The notes under the pieces are model-generated. The model made no database searches. It was not told where the DNA came from and was given only the letters and a program-made list of their open reading frames with translations. From Paulinella micropora (taxonomy: Eukaryota > Cercozoa > Imbricatea > Euglyphida): a DNA stretch of 64,000 nucleotides. A program made the position numbers and the translations under genes. Location: assembly GCA_009731375.1 (NCBI GenBank), contig BJOX01000036.1, positions 371,394 to 435,393 on the forward strand, given 5' to 3'. Below, piece by piece: positions 30,857 through 43,221 of the stretch. Within the stretch, counting starts at the first letter, position 1. Each line of letters opens with the position of its first letter.

Positions 30857-30972
30857 GTGCTTCTCTGTCAATGGCTGATGCATTTCTGCACATGCGCCTC
30901 CATCGTCTCACCCGTGAGGGGAGTACGAAGAATTGACGATAAGCTCTAATGACACCCCCGCAAGGGCAGTTC
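30856..30972 (-). mobile_element. tRNA-derived SINE copy 4, 5'-truncated
   Basis: Has the 3' end and body but changes directly to TAA repeats after CAAGGGCAGTTC, so the tRNA-like head and 26-base repeats are missing. A 5' truncation like this is typical of target-primed reverse transcription. Confidence 0.8.
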
Positions 30973-31009
30973 AATAATAATAAATGATAATAATAATAAT
31001 AAATAAATA

Positions 31010-31075
<66 letters not shown>

Positions 31076-31076
<1 letters not shown>

Positions 31077-31302
31077 GTGCTTCTCGTCAATGGCTGATGC
31101 ATTTCTGCACATGCGCCTCCATCGTCTCACCCGTGAGGGGAGTACGAAAGAATTGACGANNNNNNNNNNNNNNNNNNNNNNNNNNNNNNNNNNNNNNNNN
31201 NNNNNNNNTATGTTCAATGAAAATACTGGTGGCACCGACGGGAATCGAACTGGCGACAGGGCCCAGATGGTAGAACTTGACCACTGGGCTATCACGGTGT
31301 CC
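31076..31302 (-). mobile_element. tRNA-derived SINE copy 5, with internal gap
   Basis: Both ends are visible around the 49-N gap (31160-31208). The tRNA-like head occupies 31228-31302 with intact A and B boxes. One base is missing in the 3' end (TTCTCGTCAATGG) relative to the other copies. Confidence 0.8.
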
Positions 31303-31916
<614 letters not shown>

Positions 31917-32065
31917 TAAAAACAACACAACGACATGGCCTCGGAACCAACACAACAACATAGCCTCGGAACCCACATCGACATAGCCTCGGAACCCACA
32001 CAACAACAGAGCCTCGGAACCAACACAACTACATAGCCTCGGAACCAACACAACAACATAGCCTC
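31917..32065 (-). repeat. 25-bp minisatellite in the LINE 3' region
   Basis: About six tandem units of GAGGCTATGTTGTTGTG plus GTTCC-type ends (minus strand), continuing into the N gap. Two more units lie in the short LINE derivative at about 39545-39601. A reading frame that appears to run from the RT into these units exists only because the 658 N are bridged. Confidence 0.85.
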
Positions 32066-32723
32066 NNNNNNNNNNNNNNNNNNNNNNNNNNNNNNNNNNN
32101 NNNNNNNNNNNNNNNNNNNNNNNNNNNNNNNNNNNNNNNNNNNNNNNNNNNNNNNNNNNNNNNNNNNNNNNNNNNNNNNNNNNNNNNNNNNNNNNNNNNN
32201 NNNNNNNNNNNNNNNNNNNNNNNNNNNNNNNNNNNNNNNNNNNNNNNNNNNNNNNNNNNNNNNNNNNNNNNNNNNNNNNNNNNNNNNNNNNNNNNNNNNN
32301 NNNNNNNNNNNNNNNNNNNNNNNNNNNNNNNNNNNNNNNNNNNNNNNNNNNNNNNNNNNNNNNNNNNNNNNNNNNNNNNNNNNNNNNNNNNNNNNNNNNN
32401 NNNNNNNNNNNNNNNNNNNNNNNNNNNNNNNNNNNNNNNNNNNNNNNNNNNNNNNNNNNNNNNNNNNNNNNNNNNNNNNNNNNNNNNNNNNNNNNNNNNN
32501 NNNNNNNNNNNNNNNNNNNNNNNNNNNNNNNNNNNNNNNNNNNNNNNNNNNNNNNNNNNNNNNNNNNNNNNNNNNNNNNNNNNNNNNNNNNNNNNNNNNN
32601 NNNNNNNNNNNNNNNNNNNNNNNNNNNNNNNNNNNNNNNNNNNNNNNNNNNNNNNNNNNNNNNNNNNNNNNNNNNNNNNNNNNNNNNNNNNNNNNNNNNN
32701 NNNNNNNNNNNNNNNNNNNNNNN
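32066..32723. other. Assembly gap (658 N) in the LINE
   Basis: Hides the C-terminus of the LINE protein and part of the minisatellite. Confidence 0.95.
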
Positions 32724-35700
32724 GAAGAACTCGGAGACACTACGCTGCGCTCCCGAACCCCTCTCTCTAGCCAGGACGTCCACACTGCGCGGACGGCCGC
32801 GCCGCGCAACATCAAGCGTCACTTGGGGGAGAGGGTGGGAAGAAGCTGATGGAACTTCAGTGAGGTCAATCACCTCCTCGCCTCCATCCTCCACCCCAAG
32901 CTCCTCCCTTTTACCCTCCCTAGCAGACCAACACTCAGACACATATGATCCAAACAACACATCCAACTTTGGAGGGGGACGCAACGCTGTAACCCCTAAC
33001 AACGCAGCAAGCCTAAAGTTACTGCGGAAGCGCGACTTCCCCTGAAAAAGCTTACAAAACAATCGTGATTGATCCACAGGCGACATATCATCCCAACCCT
33101 GCCGCACAGAGCCCTCCCGCTCCCGCCCAAGCAACACATCCTCCACCACAACCTCACCGCCTACGACCTCACCACCCTCCTCACTCCCTCCATCCCCCTC
33201 AGCACCCCCCACAGCCATGCCACCGAGCCTCTGCATACTCAGCAACAGCTGCTTACGTCTCCCCTCATGCATGGGGCAATCCCATAAGAAGTGCGCAAGG
33301 GACTCATTGACATCATCATGACAACAGAAGCAGCGAGGGGACATGCCACTGACCAACTTGCTGCGGTACAACCGAAGGCGGTTGTTGCAGCTGAGCAACC
33401 TTCTCCGAAGCAGATTATAATGCGCATCATCAAGGGCTACCCATCTTGGGAACTCCTTAGTTCCAAAGACTTGTCTTAGGATGACTCGCAGGCCATCAGT
33501 AAGATCGCTGCCTGCCTCTCGCTTGTCCCACATCAGTTGCTGCACCATCTTGACGTCCTGCTGAAGGGCCCACTTGTCCACAGTCGAACACCAACCCTCG
33601 AGGTCCTTCTCTGAGCTATTTAGGAGCTCCTGAAGCCCTTGTTGTAGATCCATTGAGTCCCTGATAGCGCCTTCGGCCTCCGCAGTCCAGTCGGATTTGA
33701 CTTGAGATGCGATGACAGGAAATCGCTTCTCCGGTAGAACACGCAGCCGTCCATAGAACTTCAGTTGCGCCGCCCGCCGCAAACGCTCCGCACTCAAAGA
33801 GCGCGCCAGAAAGAGTGTAATCCACTTGCTTGTCTTAGGGCTGATGCCGAGAATCATCCTCATGGGGCGCAGCATTGCTGCCTCCAGCTTGGTGAGCTGC
33901 GATACGGGGGCACGCCAGACATCGAAGGCGTACTTCAGCTTGGCCCCCACAAGTTGATTCCAGCACATGAGACGATACCTAGCTTGTATCTCACCTGCAC
34001 ACCACAAAGAGTACCAACCTGCGGTGGCGACTTCAGTGACACGCGTAGCCCGCAGGGCCTGCTCCTTCCACTTCAGGTCGTCGGTGATAACCACTCCCAG
34101 GTACTTGTACTGACTGGTGACACAAAGCTTCTGGCCGCGAAACCACACCACGGGCTCACCTCGCTCCCTGATACTTGGTCGTTTCGCCTTGCTCGACGTG
34201 TAAATGGGCATGATTTCCGTCTTGCCGGGCTTCAAGTTGACTTCCAGCCGGTAATCTTCCGCGAACTTGGCCACAACATTGACCATCTTCTGGAGCTCGG
34301 TGCGACTGTGAGCGATGAGGGCCACGTCGTCCGCGTATAGAAGTGCCTTGATGTCGTTCAGCCGCTTCACATCCGTGATCTTGAGGGCACTCGCCAGCCG
34401 ATCACACAGCTCATCCATAAAGACGTTGAAGAGTGTGGGAGAGAGAGGGGACCCCTGTTGGACGCCTACACCCTCCAGTACTTCGGGGGTGAGTGCTCCA
34501 TCAACTAGCACTTGCGACGAAGTCTGCTCGTAGCACCTGCGTAGCGTGCGCCAGAACTTGCCCCTTACACCCAGCTTCCAGAGCCTCTCAAATAGGCCAT
34601 CTCTCCAAACAGACGGGAAAGCCTTGCGTAGATCGACGAACAGGACATACGACTCCCGCTTCTGCTGCTGACGCCCCTTCAACCTCTGCCAAAGGGTAAA
34701 GACCTGATCCGTAGTGCGACGCCCCGGGCGGAAGCCTCCCTGCTCTGGACGTAGCTTATCCGGGCCATCCACGAAGAGCGTTAGACGAGTAGCTAATAAG
34801 GACAGATACAGCTTACCAAGGCAACTAATAATCGAGATATCCCTCCAGTTGTCAGGATCCGTAGGATCCCCACCCTTGGGGATATTGACGATGATTCCCT
34901 TGCCCCAAGCTTTTGGAGTCCTCTCGGCTTCTCGAATCCAGTTGAAGTACTGCGTTAAGTAGCCATTGATGTAGGCGCCGCCATACTTGAGCATCTCGTT
35001 CTTCACTTTGTCCTCGCCACAAGCTTTGTGGTTATTCAGGGCACGTTGCCTTGCAAGGACCTCCTCTTGCGTGAACGGCTTGTCCAGCTCTTCGCAAGTG
35101 TCTTCACCTACTTCGTGCTCCTTCATAGCCCGGGCCACCTCATCTCTGAAGCGATCGTTCCAGTGGAACTGCCGCTTAGCTTCGGCTTCCTCCCACTCCA
35201 GCGAGCCTGCTTCTGCACAGCACTCCACCACAACAGCCGCACTTGCCGGATTTTCCCGTGGCTTCACCGAATTTTTCCGAAATTCCTCCCACCGAGCGAC
35301 CTTTTCCGGCAGCGTACACGCCAGTGAGCCATCCTCCCTTTGCACCGGCGCGGAGACCTTCGTTCTGCGTGCCCCGCCAAGCCGCTTCGCGAGTAGCCAA
35401 AAGCGCTTTGAGGATTGCTCGCGTTGACATTTGACCGCTTCTTCCTGCACTTGCTTGAAGGAGGCGGACTTCTTGGCCCGAGTTGCCTTCCGAATTTGCT
35501 TGCGGAGCCGTAGCCAATTCAGACGGGCTTCCGCATTCGATTCATCCCTCCTGTATGCTGCGTAGGCCTCCCGGCGCTGCTGAATGAGCTCCTTTAGCTC
35601 CCCGTCGAACCAATTGTTGGTGAAACGGGGTCGTATACATCTGGAGCCAAGGACCCGGTGCGCCGCCATTCGGAAGGACTGCGCCACTCGCTCGGTGACG

Positions 35701-37664
35701 TCATCTACCACCCGTTGGCTGTCGGCACCACCCGATAGGTCAAGCTCAGGCAGCTGATGCACTCCAAGCTTCTGTAGGCAATGCTGGAATACGTCATCGA
35801 ACTTGTCGCGTAGATAATCCAGCGCTTGCTTCGCAGCGTGATCATTACCCGAGACACCAGCACCAATAAGCTTATCAACACGAAAGGACCTGTAAGGTTT
35901 CGCAGCCCGCTTTGGCCGGCGCTGGCCGCTCCACGTCAGTTCGGCCCATACTGCCTTGTGGTCCGTATCAAGATCATCTTCGCATACTCCGAACTTTGCT
36001 CCAGATGCCAAGCCAGGCGACGCGCAGATGTAATCGAGGAGGTGCTTGCCTGTGCCCATGCCGCGCTGCTCACGCCGGGACCACCAGTAGGACCCTTCCA
36101 CTGGGCACGAGAAGCCGCTCAGATTTCGCAGGCCCGTAGCGACGAGGACAGCCGCGAGTCTCTTGCCGTTCTCCGAACGTACCGGTGCTCCCTTATCATC
36201 GACCTCCCCGTGCTGACCGACGATGCCCTCCTCTTTTCGGCTGCATGCCGGCCCGAGCTTCGCGTTGGCATCCGCCACCGTGACCACAAGACCTTTGGCT
36301 CCAAAAAAAGCTATAGCTGCCTGCCAGGCCGCATACGCCTCTGACGACTCTTCTTCCTGCGTTTCCTGGGGAAAGTAGCCGTTGCCCACATAGATATCCT
36401 GAGCGCCGGTAACACCCGAGGCGATACGCAGCCACACTTGCTGCCGGTGGTCGACGGGGGCTGACACCAGGTTGCAATACGGACCAAGGAAGTTAGCCAC
36501 CGCGAATAGAACCCCACCCTTGCAGCGATTTTTCTCGCTGACCTCCGCAGGTTTTCCAAAAATCCGGAATCCATCCAGGCTGCATTTGGAAAGTTGCTTC
36601 TTGCCCATGCGGTGCTCCTGAGCCCCGATGACTAGCCAGCCCTCGTGCTTGTAGAATGATGCCCATTCCGCCGTGCCTACGTTGTCGTATCCCGTTTTAC
36701 CCTGCCAGTTGTGACTCGCGACGAGTAGCTTGAAGCCGGTATCGAACTGCTTGGAGCGGTGCTTCTTGGCTCGTTTCCGGACCCGACGGCCGCGCTTGGC
36801 TTCCGCCCTCGTGCTGCCCCCCTCTGCAGGTGCTTGCGCAGGTTGGTCCCCCACTGCACTGGCCGCCGAATGCAGGGGCACCACATGCACATCAGCACAC
36901 TCAGACACACACTTAGGTGCATCGGCAGCCAATTCCGAAGACACCACCTGCACATCATCGACACATTCTTCATGCAGAGGCAAGACGCGATATCCCGTCG
37001 CAGCTTCCTCCTTCCGGACCGCCGCTTCCCCACGCAGATGGATGCGAATAAGCCTTCGGACACGTTCCCTGTCCCTGAACCTGCGCCCAAGGGCCACATT
37101 GACCCCTCTGCCGAAGAATTTGAGATGTTTGAGTTGCTGCAACGCCGTCTGCCTGCTGTCATCGTCCTCGTAGACCAGCTCCAGGTGACGAGACATTCGC
37201 TGGCCTTGCCACTCCATTACCGGGACCACCAGACCAAGACCGCTCATTTTGGAGGCGATCTCCTGTAGATTGGCGCGTTCTGAGAGCCCCCAGACAATCA
37301 GATTACGCCCGTCCTTGTCGTACCGATCTACCCGCCGGTACCGTCGAGGCGGCGGTGCCATCTGCCATATAGCGCCGCTCGCCTTATGTTGAAGCGCCGA
37401 CCCGTGTGCCAGGTTTGGGGAGGAAGGATGAGGCGCAGCTAAGATAGCCTCTCCACGTGGTTCAGGAATTCCGTCATATACGCGAGCCCTCATCCTCCCA
37501 TCCTGGGACATCGGGCCAGAGCCCGTCGAAGAGGCATTCCCACGGGGATTGTCCAGGTCTTCGGCGATTCTACCTTGTCCCATAAGGGCCACAGTGGTAG
37601 CTCCGTGCTTCGCGTATTTGTAATCCATTGAGAGTAGTAGACGGCCAATGTCGCTGGCCATCAC
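32724..37664 (-). CDS. LINE polyprotein: RRM-like region, AP endonuclease, reverse transcriptase, zinc finger
   Basis: Open for about 1,647 residues from the ATG at 37664 to the gap edge; the stop lies in or beyond the gap. Residues ~120-205 (NLIVWGL... then a Tyr/Asp strand) resemble an RRM-type fold. Residues ~305-575 are an AP-like endonuclease: GAQEH (Glu ~350), GYFPQ, V-A-D-A-N, LLDY and DTDHKAVW (catalytic His ~569). RT spans ~890-1180 with PKGGDPTDPDNWR, FVDLRKAFPSV, QQGSPLSPTLFN and YADD at 34326-34337 (residue 1110). Near residue 1444 there is C-X2-C-X9-H-X4-C, the zinc-finger type common after plant LINE RTs. All visible catalytic residues are intact. The protein would nick DNA and prime cDNA at the nick. 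Confidence 0.85.
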
Positions 37665-38652
37665 CGCCGCGCCTCTTTACGCCGAGGAAAGCGCCCGTCC
37701 ATGCAAATAGCATCGGCGGTATCTGCAACACACACTACACGCATTTCCGCCGGTGTCACTGGACGCTGCCGCGTCGCTTCGTGCCCTTCGGCGCCCGCCA
37801 GCACCCCCAGCGTCGCCAGAACCTGCCTCACGCACTACACACACTCTCCATCGCATCGCCAACGCCTCTACTCTCATGCCTTATGGACTTTCAGCTGCTC
37901 CTAACAATACACATCATGAGGTACGGGTGTCCCCGAGTGGAGCCAGATCGGACGGCGTGCCGCTGAAACTCCTTCCCCCACGTGGGTATAGAAGGCGCGA
38001 ACCTAGCGGTACCTATAGGGTCTTACAGACAAGTATAGTAATCCCAGCCGAAGCTGCTCAGTTAGAAATGCAACGGTGGAGGGTGTGAATGCATGGGGCA
38101 AGGCACGGCAACGCAGCAAGGCACTGGCAAGGCATTGGGACCGACTGAAGCCCCTCTCCAACGTGCGCTCATCATGTGTTCCAGTTAGGCAACCCCGAAG
38201 AAGCGAAGATAGGGAGGAGACAAAACCCAGATAGGATGAAGATAGGATTAACATGAAGCCGAAATGGAGCCGAGTTGGAACAGGTCAACTCAGCCCCATC
38301 TCGGCTCAATGTGAATCCTATCTTCAACCCATCTCGGTACTGTTTCCTCCGAATGCTCACCTCAACAAGATCACCAAACCGGAACTGGAAGCCCCCAGGC
38401 ATTTACTCGGCAGGAAATTCGGCGAAAATGGGCTAACCAGGAAACCAGACCCAAACCAACAGCCAAGAAAAACGAGCCAACCAACAATCCAACAGACAAC
38501 CCCACAACCTGCCTGGCCGAACCCCTACCGAGTAAATGCCCAGTTGAGAGTTGCGCATATCCCGGTGACCGCCCTCCCCAAGCGGTCACCTTCGTGGGGA
38601 GAGGCCCAACCACCTCCTCTTCCCATGGAGTGCCATCTTGTGCACCCCTCCA
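37665..38652 (-). promoter_or_regulatory. LINE 5' UTR
   Basis: About 990 bases between the element 5' end and the ORF ATG. The first 59 bases (38594-38652; minus strand starts GGAGGGGTGCACAAG after a T) recur at 39602-39660 as the 5' end of a short derivative, which fixes this as the element start. The rest has no protein-like ORF. An internal promoter is expected for a LINE but I see no specific signal. Confidence 0.6.
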
Positions 38653-38677
38653 GAATAGTAATAATAATAACAATAAT

Positions 38678-38722
38678 AGTGTTTCTCTGTCAATGGCTGA
38701 TGCAAATATGCACATGCGCCTG
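38678..38722 (-). mobile_element. SINE 3'-end fragment at the LINE 5' edge
   Basis: CTCTGTCAATGGCTGATGC to ATGCGCCTG, 45 bases, then TTATTA-type sequence. Its TTA tail directly touches the LINE start, so the LINE entered the tail of an earlier copy. Confidence 0.7.
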
Positions 38723-38754
38723 TTATTATAATGATGATGATAATGATGATAACA

Positions 38755-38817
<63 letters not shown>

Positions 38818-38818
<1 letters not shown>

Positions 38819-39086
38819 GTGCCTCTCTGTCAATGGCTGATGCATTTCTGCACATGCGCCTCCATCGTCTCACCCGTGAGGGGAGTACGAAGAATTGACG
38901 ATAAGCTCTAATGACACCCCCGCAAGGGCAGTTCCAACACTTCCAGACGGGCCGGTATGTTCAATGAAAATACTGGTCCAGAAATAGACCGGTATGTTCA
39001 ATGAAAATACTGGTGGCACCGACGGGAATCGAACTGGCGACAGGGCTCAGATGGTAGAACTTGACCACTGGGCTATCACGGTGTCC
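38818..39086 (-). mobile_element. tRNA-derived SINE copy 7, full length and ungapped
   Basis: Best complete copy, 269 bases, between TAA arrays. Tandem 26-base repeats at about 38950-38975 and 38986-39011, tRNA-like head 39012-39086, 3' end at 38818-38870. Differs from copy 2 at a handful of positions. Confidence 0.9.
39012..39086 (-). ncRNA. tRNA-like head of SINE copy 7
   Basis: A box at 39065-39075 and B box at 39025-39035 on the minus strand. Acceptor-like pairing and terminal ACCA as in copy 2. Confidence 0.75.
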
Positions 39087-39157
<71 letters not shown>

Positions 39158-39165
39158 TTAATAAT

Positions 39166-39191
<26 letters not shown>

Positions 39192-39196
<5 letters not shown>

Positions 39197-39659
39197 GTAT
39201 TGATCTGTCATGGCCTGCGGCTTCATCCCTCGACCCAACAGTCACAATAGTGAATGTTGTGGAGGGAAGAGTGACTCTGACCATCCGTGAATAGCTACCC
39301 GCTCGGCGTGTCGGATACCTTGCAGGGAATCAACTGCAAATGATTGATGTTCCCTATGAGAGAGTTCCACGAGACTGGGTATAAGTCGAATGGAGGTACT
39401 CAAGGGGTGTAGCAGACATTTCATGCAGTCTGCCAGTGCATGAGGACGTTTTGTGGTAAGCGTCTGGGACGCCTCGAACCCCGTCACCACCCCTAGATCG
39501 CGGAATGTATATACCCCTTTGACCCCACGTGGTGTACGTCTTATAAAAACAACACAACGACATAGCCTCGGAACCAACACAACGACATAACCTCGGAACC
39601 AGTGGGAAGAGGCCCAACCACCTCCTCTTCCCGTGGGGTGCCATACTGTGCACCCCTCC

Positions 39660-39660
<1 letters not shown>
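39192..39660 (-). mobile_element. Short internally deleted LINE derivative (5' end joined to 3' UTR)
   Basis: On the minus strand the first 59 bases match the LINE 5' end (38652-38594). They join directly to two units of the 25-bp minisatellite and the LINE 3' UTR, ending in TTA repeats. All of the ORF is absent. At about 470 bases with both LINE ends, it is built like the trypanosome RIME elements relative to ingi, so it could be copied by LINE proteins. Confidence 0.75.
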
Positions 39661-39718
<58 letters not shown>

Positions 39719-39722
<4 letters not shown>

Positions 39723-39837
39723 GTGTATCTCCTGCCAATTGCTGAGCCAAAAGGCCATGTGCATCCAGTCCTCCATTCCATAAGGAAAGTCTCCACACCA
39801 ATCGGTGGAATAAAGGAAGTGACGGCATAGGGCAGTT
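39719..39837 (-). mobile_element. Third non-LTR 3' end in TAA repeats (cut by a gap)
   Basis: After TAA/TAG on the plus strand: TGTATCTCCTGCCAATTGCT, then GAGCCAAAAGGCCATGTGCAT. It resembles the LINE 3' end in the GGCCATG and GCTGAGCC elements but is a different sequence. Continues into the 398-N gap. Confidence 0.5.
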
Positions 39838-40235
39838 NNNNNNNNNNNNNNNNNNNNNNNNNNNNNNNNNNNNNNNNNNNNNNNNNNNNNNNNNNNNNNN
39901 NNNNNNNNNNNNNNNNNNNNNNNNNNNNNNNNNNNNNNNNNNNNNNNNNNNNNNNNNNNNNNNNNNNNNNNNNNNNNNNNNNNNNNNNNNNNNNNNNNNN
40001 NNNNNNNNNNNNNNNNNNNNNNNNNNNNNNNNNNNNNNNNNNNNNNNNNNNNNNNNNNNNNNNNNNNNNNNNNNNNNNNNNNNNNNNNNNNNNNNNNNNN
40101 NNNNNNNNNNNNNNNNNNNNNNNNNNNNNNNNNNNNNNNNNNNNNNNNNNNNNNNNNNNNNNNNNNNNNNNNNNNNNNNNNNNNNNNNNNNNNNNNNNNN
40201 NNNNNNNNNNNNNNNNNNNNNNNNNNNNNNNNNNN

Positions 40236-41004
<769 letters not shown>

Positions 41005-41148
41005 TTAAGGAAACGGCCGAAACCTAGGTGGCAGATTCTTCAATATTCAACTATCACGTGACCACAACTAGAACAATAAGCGCCGCGGCAAACATACCAA
41101 ACATACCAACAACTTTCAACTTGACGTGTACTCAGCTATCATCCACAC

Positions 41149-41150
<2 letters not shown>

Positions 41151-41204
<54 letters not shown>
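41151..41204 (+). repeat. Poly-T run ending in a gap
   Basis: About 54 T, then 10 N. Probably sequencing failure in the homopolymer or the A tail of a minus-strand retroposon. Confidence 0.85.
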
Positions 41205-41214
41205 NNNNNNNNNN

Positions 41215-42260
41215 TTTGCCCGTGACGTTATATACCAGCGGCTTCATATTAGCCTTTATTTCACTCCTGCGGCGGCGGCAGTCATCTGGCATCATTAATT
41301 ACCTTTATTCGATTCGTCATCATCATTGATTGATTTAACCCTTACTCCGGCTTCCACATATGTGGATCAAGATCCACTGTGACATTTGTGGATCTGTGAT
41401 TTTTTCCTGTTTTGAACCCACATTGGTGGATTTTGAATCATATTAGTTGTAATAGTGAATATTATTAAATTGAGTCCGGTTGAAGCTAACCATCACAAAA
41501 AACCGTTATTCAATAACTAACAAAACCTTCACAATCGGGGTGATAGTGGCTGACTCTTAGATTTCTTGAAGGATTTTTCAGACCTAACCAAACTTGACAG
41601 GCTAGCCAACAATAAACTTCAATTTATAACAAACAAAACATTTGCCTGTTTGGTTAGAAAATTACGACAATCACTGCAGTAAGCTCACTGGGCCTATGCT
41701 CGCGGATTCAATTTAGGATGTATTTAATACAACGTGAAAACAAACTGCCGCATTTTGTTTCCGGGCCGTGTGCCACTTCGACGCCGGCTTTGGTTCAAAC
41801 CACTGTCTAGCTAGTAAATGTACTTACTGCACTGGCTCACTTGAAGCTATATTTAATAGGCTTCTTAGGCAAATACTGCCAACTTGAAGAAAGGTCTGCT
41901 CTTTAAAAGGAATCATTCTTGTCAATAATATTATATTATACAGCTCCTATACATAAGGAACATTTTCAAGTTCAAGACTGCTGAGTCTGCATGATCTCTA
42001 ACAAAGTGCTGCCGTTGAAAAGTTTATCTAAATTAAGTACTGCATTCATGCGGATGGGCTAGACAAGGGTCATTCATGTGAAAATATTGCTTGATGGTCT
42101 CAAAACCTTGTCATTGCTAAAGTGTACTTAATAACTTTGACTTTCTCCTGGTTATCGTTCAGGACAGCTTGGCACTGAGTCACGTAACAATTACTTGACG
42201 ATTTGCTTGAAATATCTCATCTGTCATCTCTATTCAGTAAGAAGGCTGAGGACAGCACTT
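41215..42260. other. Unique AT-rich DNA, no gene seen
   Basis: About 1 kb without repeats, with stops in all frames at short spacing. No tRNA-like or LTR-like structure found. A TGTGGATC-type motif occurs three times at 41360-41430. Confidence 0.5.
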
Positions 42261-42265
42261 GGTGC

Positions 42266-42740
42266 AAGTTGGTTGACGGGTTGGTTGGTTGAATGATTGA
42301 TTGATTGATTGGTTGATTGATTGATTGATCGGTTGATGGGTTGGTTGGTTGATTGGTTGATTGGTTGGTTGGTTGGTTGACTGATTAATTGATTGATTGA
42401 TTGATTGATTGGTTGGTTGGTTGGTTGGTTGGTTGCTTGATTGCTTGATTGATTGATTGATTGATTGATTGATTCATTGATGGGTTGGTTGGTTGGTTGA
42501 TTGTTTGGTTGATTGGTTGGTTGATTGGTTAGTTGATTGGTTAGTTGGTTGATTTATTGATTGATTGGTTGGTTGATTGGTTGGTTGATTGATTGATCGA
42601 TTGGTTGATTGGTTGATTGATTGATTGGTTGGTTGATTAGTTGGTTGGTTGGGTTGATTGGTTGATTGATTGGTGGTTGATTGGTGATTGGTTGGTTGGC
42701 TGGTGATTGGCTGGTTGATTGGTTGATTGGGTGGTTGGTT
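42266..42740 (+). repeat. (TTGA/TTGG)n array
   Basis: About 470 bases of mixed TTGA and TTGG units with few interruptions. Confidence 0.9.
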
Positions 42741-42917
42741 AGTCCTGCTCATAGCTCCGAGTCAACCTCGCAACAGGCGAGCTTTGCATATTACTTTACA
42801 TGTTCGCTTTCACAACAAAATCTGCAGGGAAGTATAATTCAAAGTAGGGACTCGATGCATGTTGCAGTGGCAGTCGGAGCGGTGCAGGTGGCTTTCTTAA
42901 CAGACTTGCCTGCATAC

Positions 42918-43190
42918 CATACATAGCATACATAGCATACATAGCATACATTATTAGCATACATAGCATATATAAAATACATAGCATACCTAGCATACAT
43001 AGCATACATAACGTACATAACGCGCATAGCATACATAGCATACATAGCATACAACATACATAACATGCATAACATACATAACATACATAACATACATAAC
43101 TTACATAACATACATAACATACATAACATACATAACATACATAACATACATAACATAGATACATACATAACAACATATCATACATAACCT
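42918..43190 (+). repeat. 9-bp ATACATAGC/ATACATAAC array
   Basis: Left half mostly of the AGC type, right half mostly AAC. It ends just before element B coding resumes at about 43222. Confidence 0.9.
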
Positions 43191-43221
43191 GCCTTGCAGG
43201 GTGTGGCGGGCCTGCGCACCT

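Noticed and set aside
33765-37268. Plus-strand ORFs of 60-190 codons across the LINE
   Set aside because: They are antisense shadows of the GC-rich RT coding sequence.
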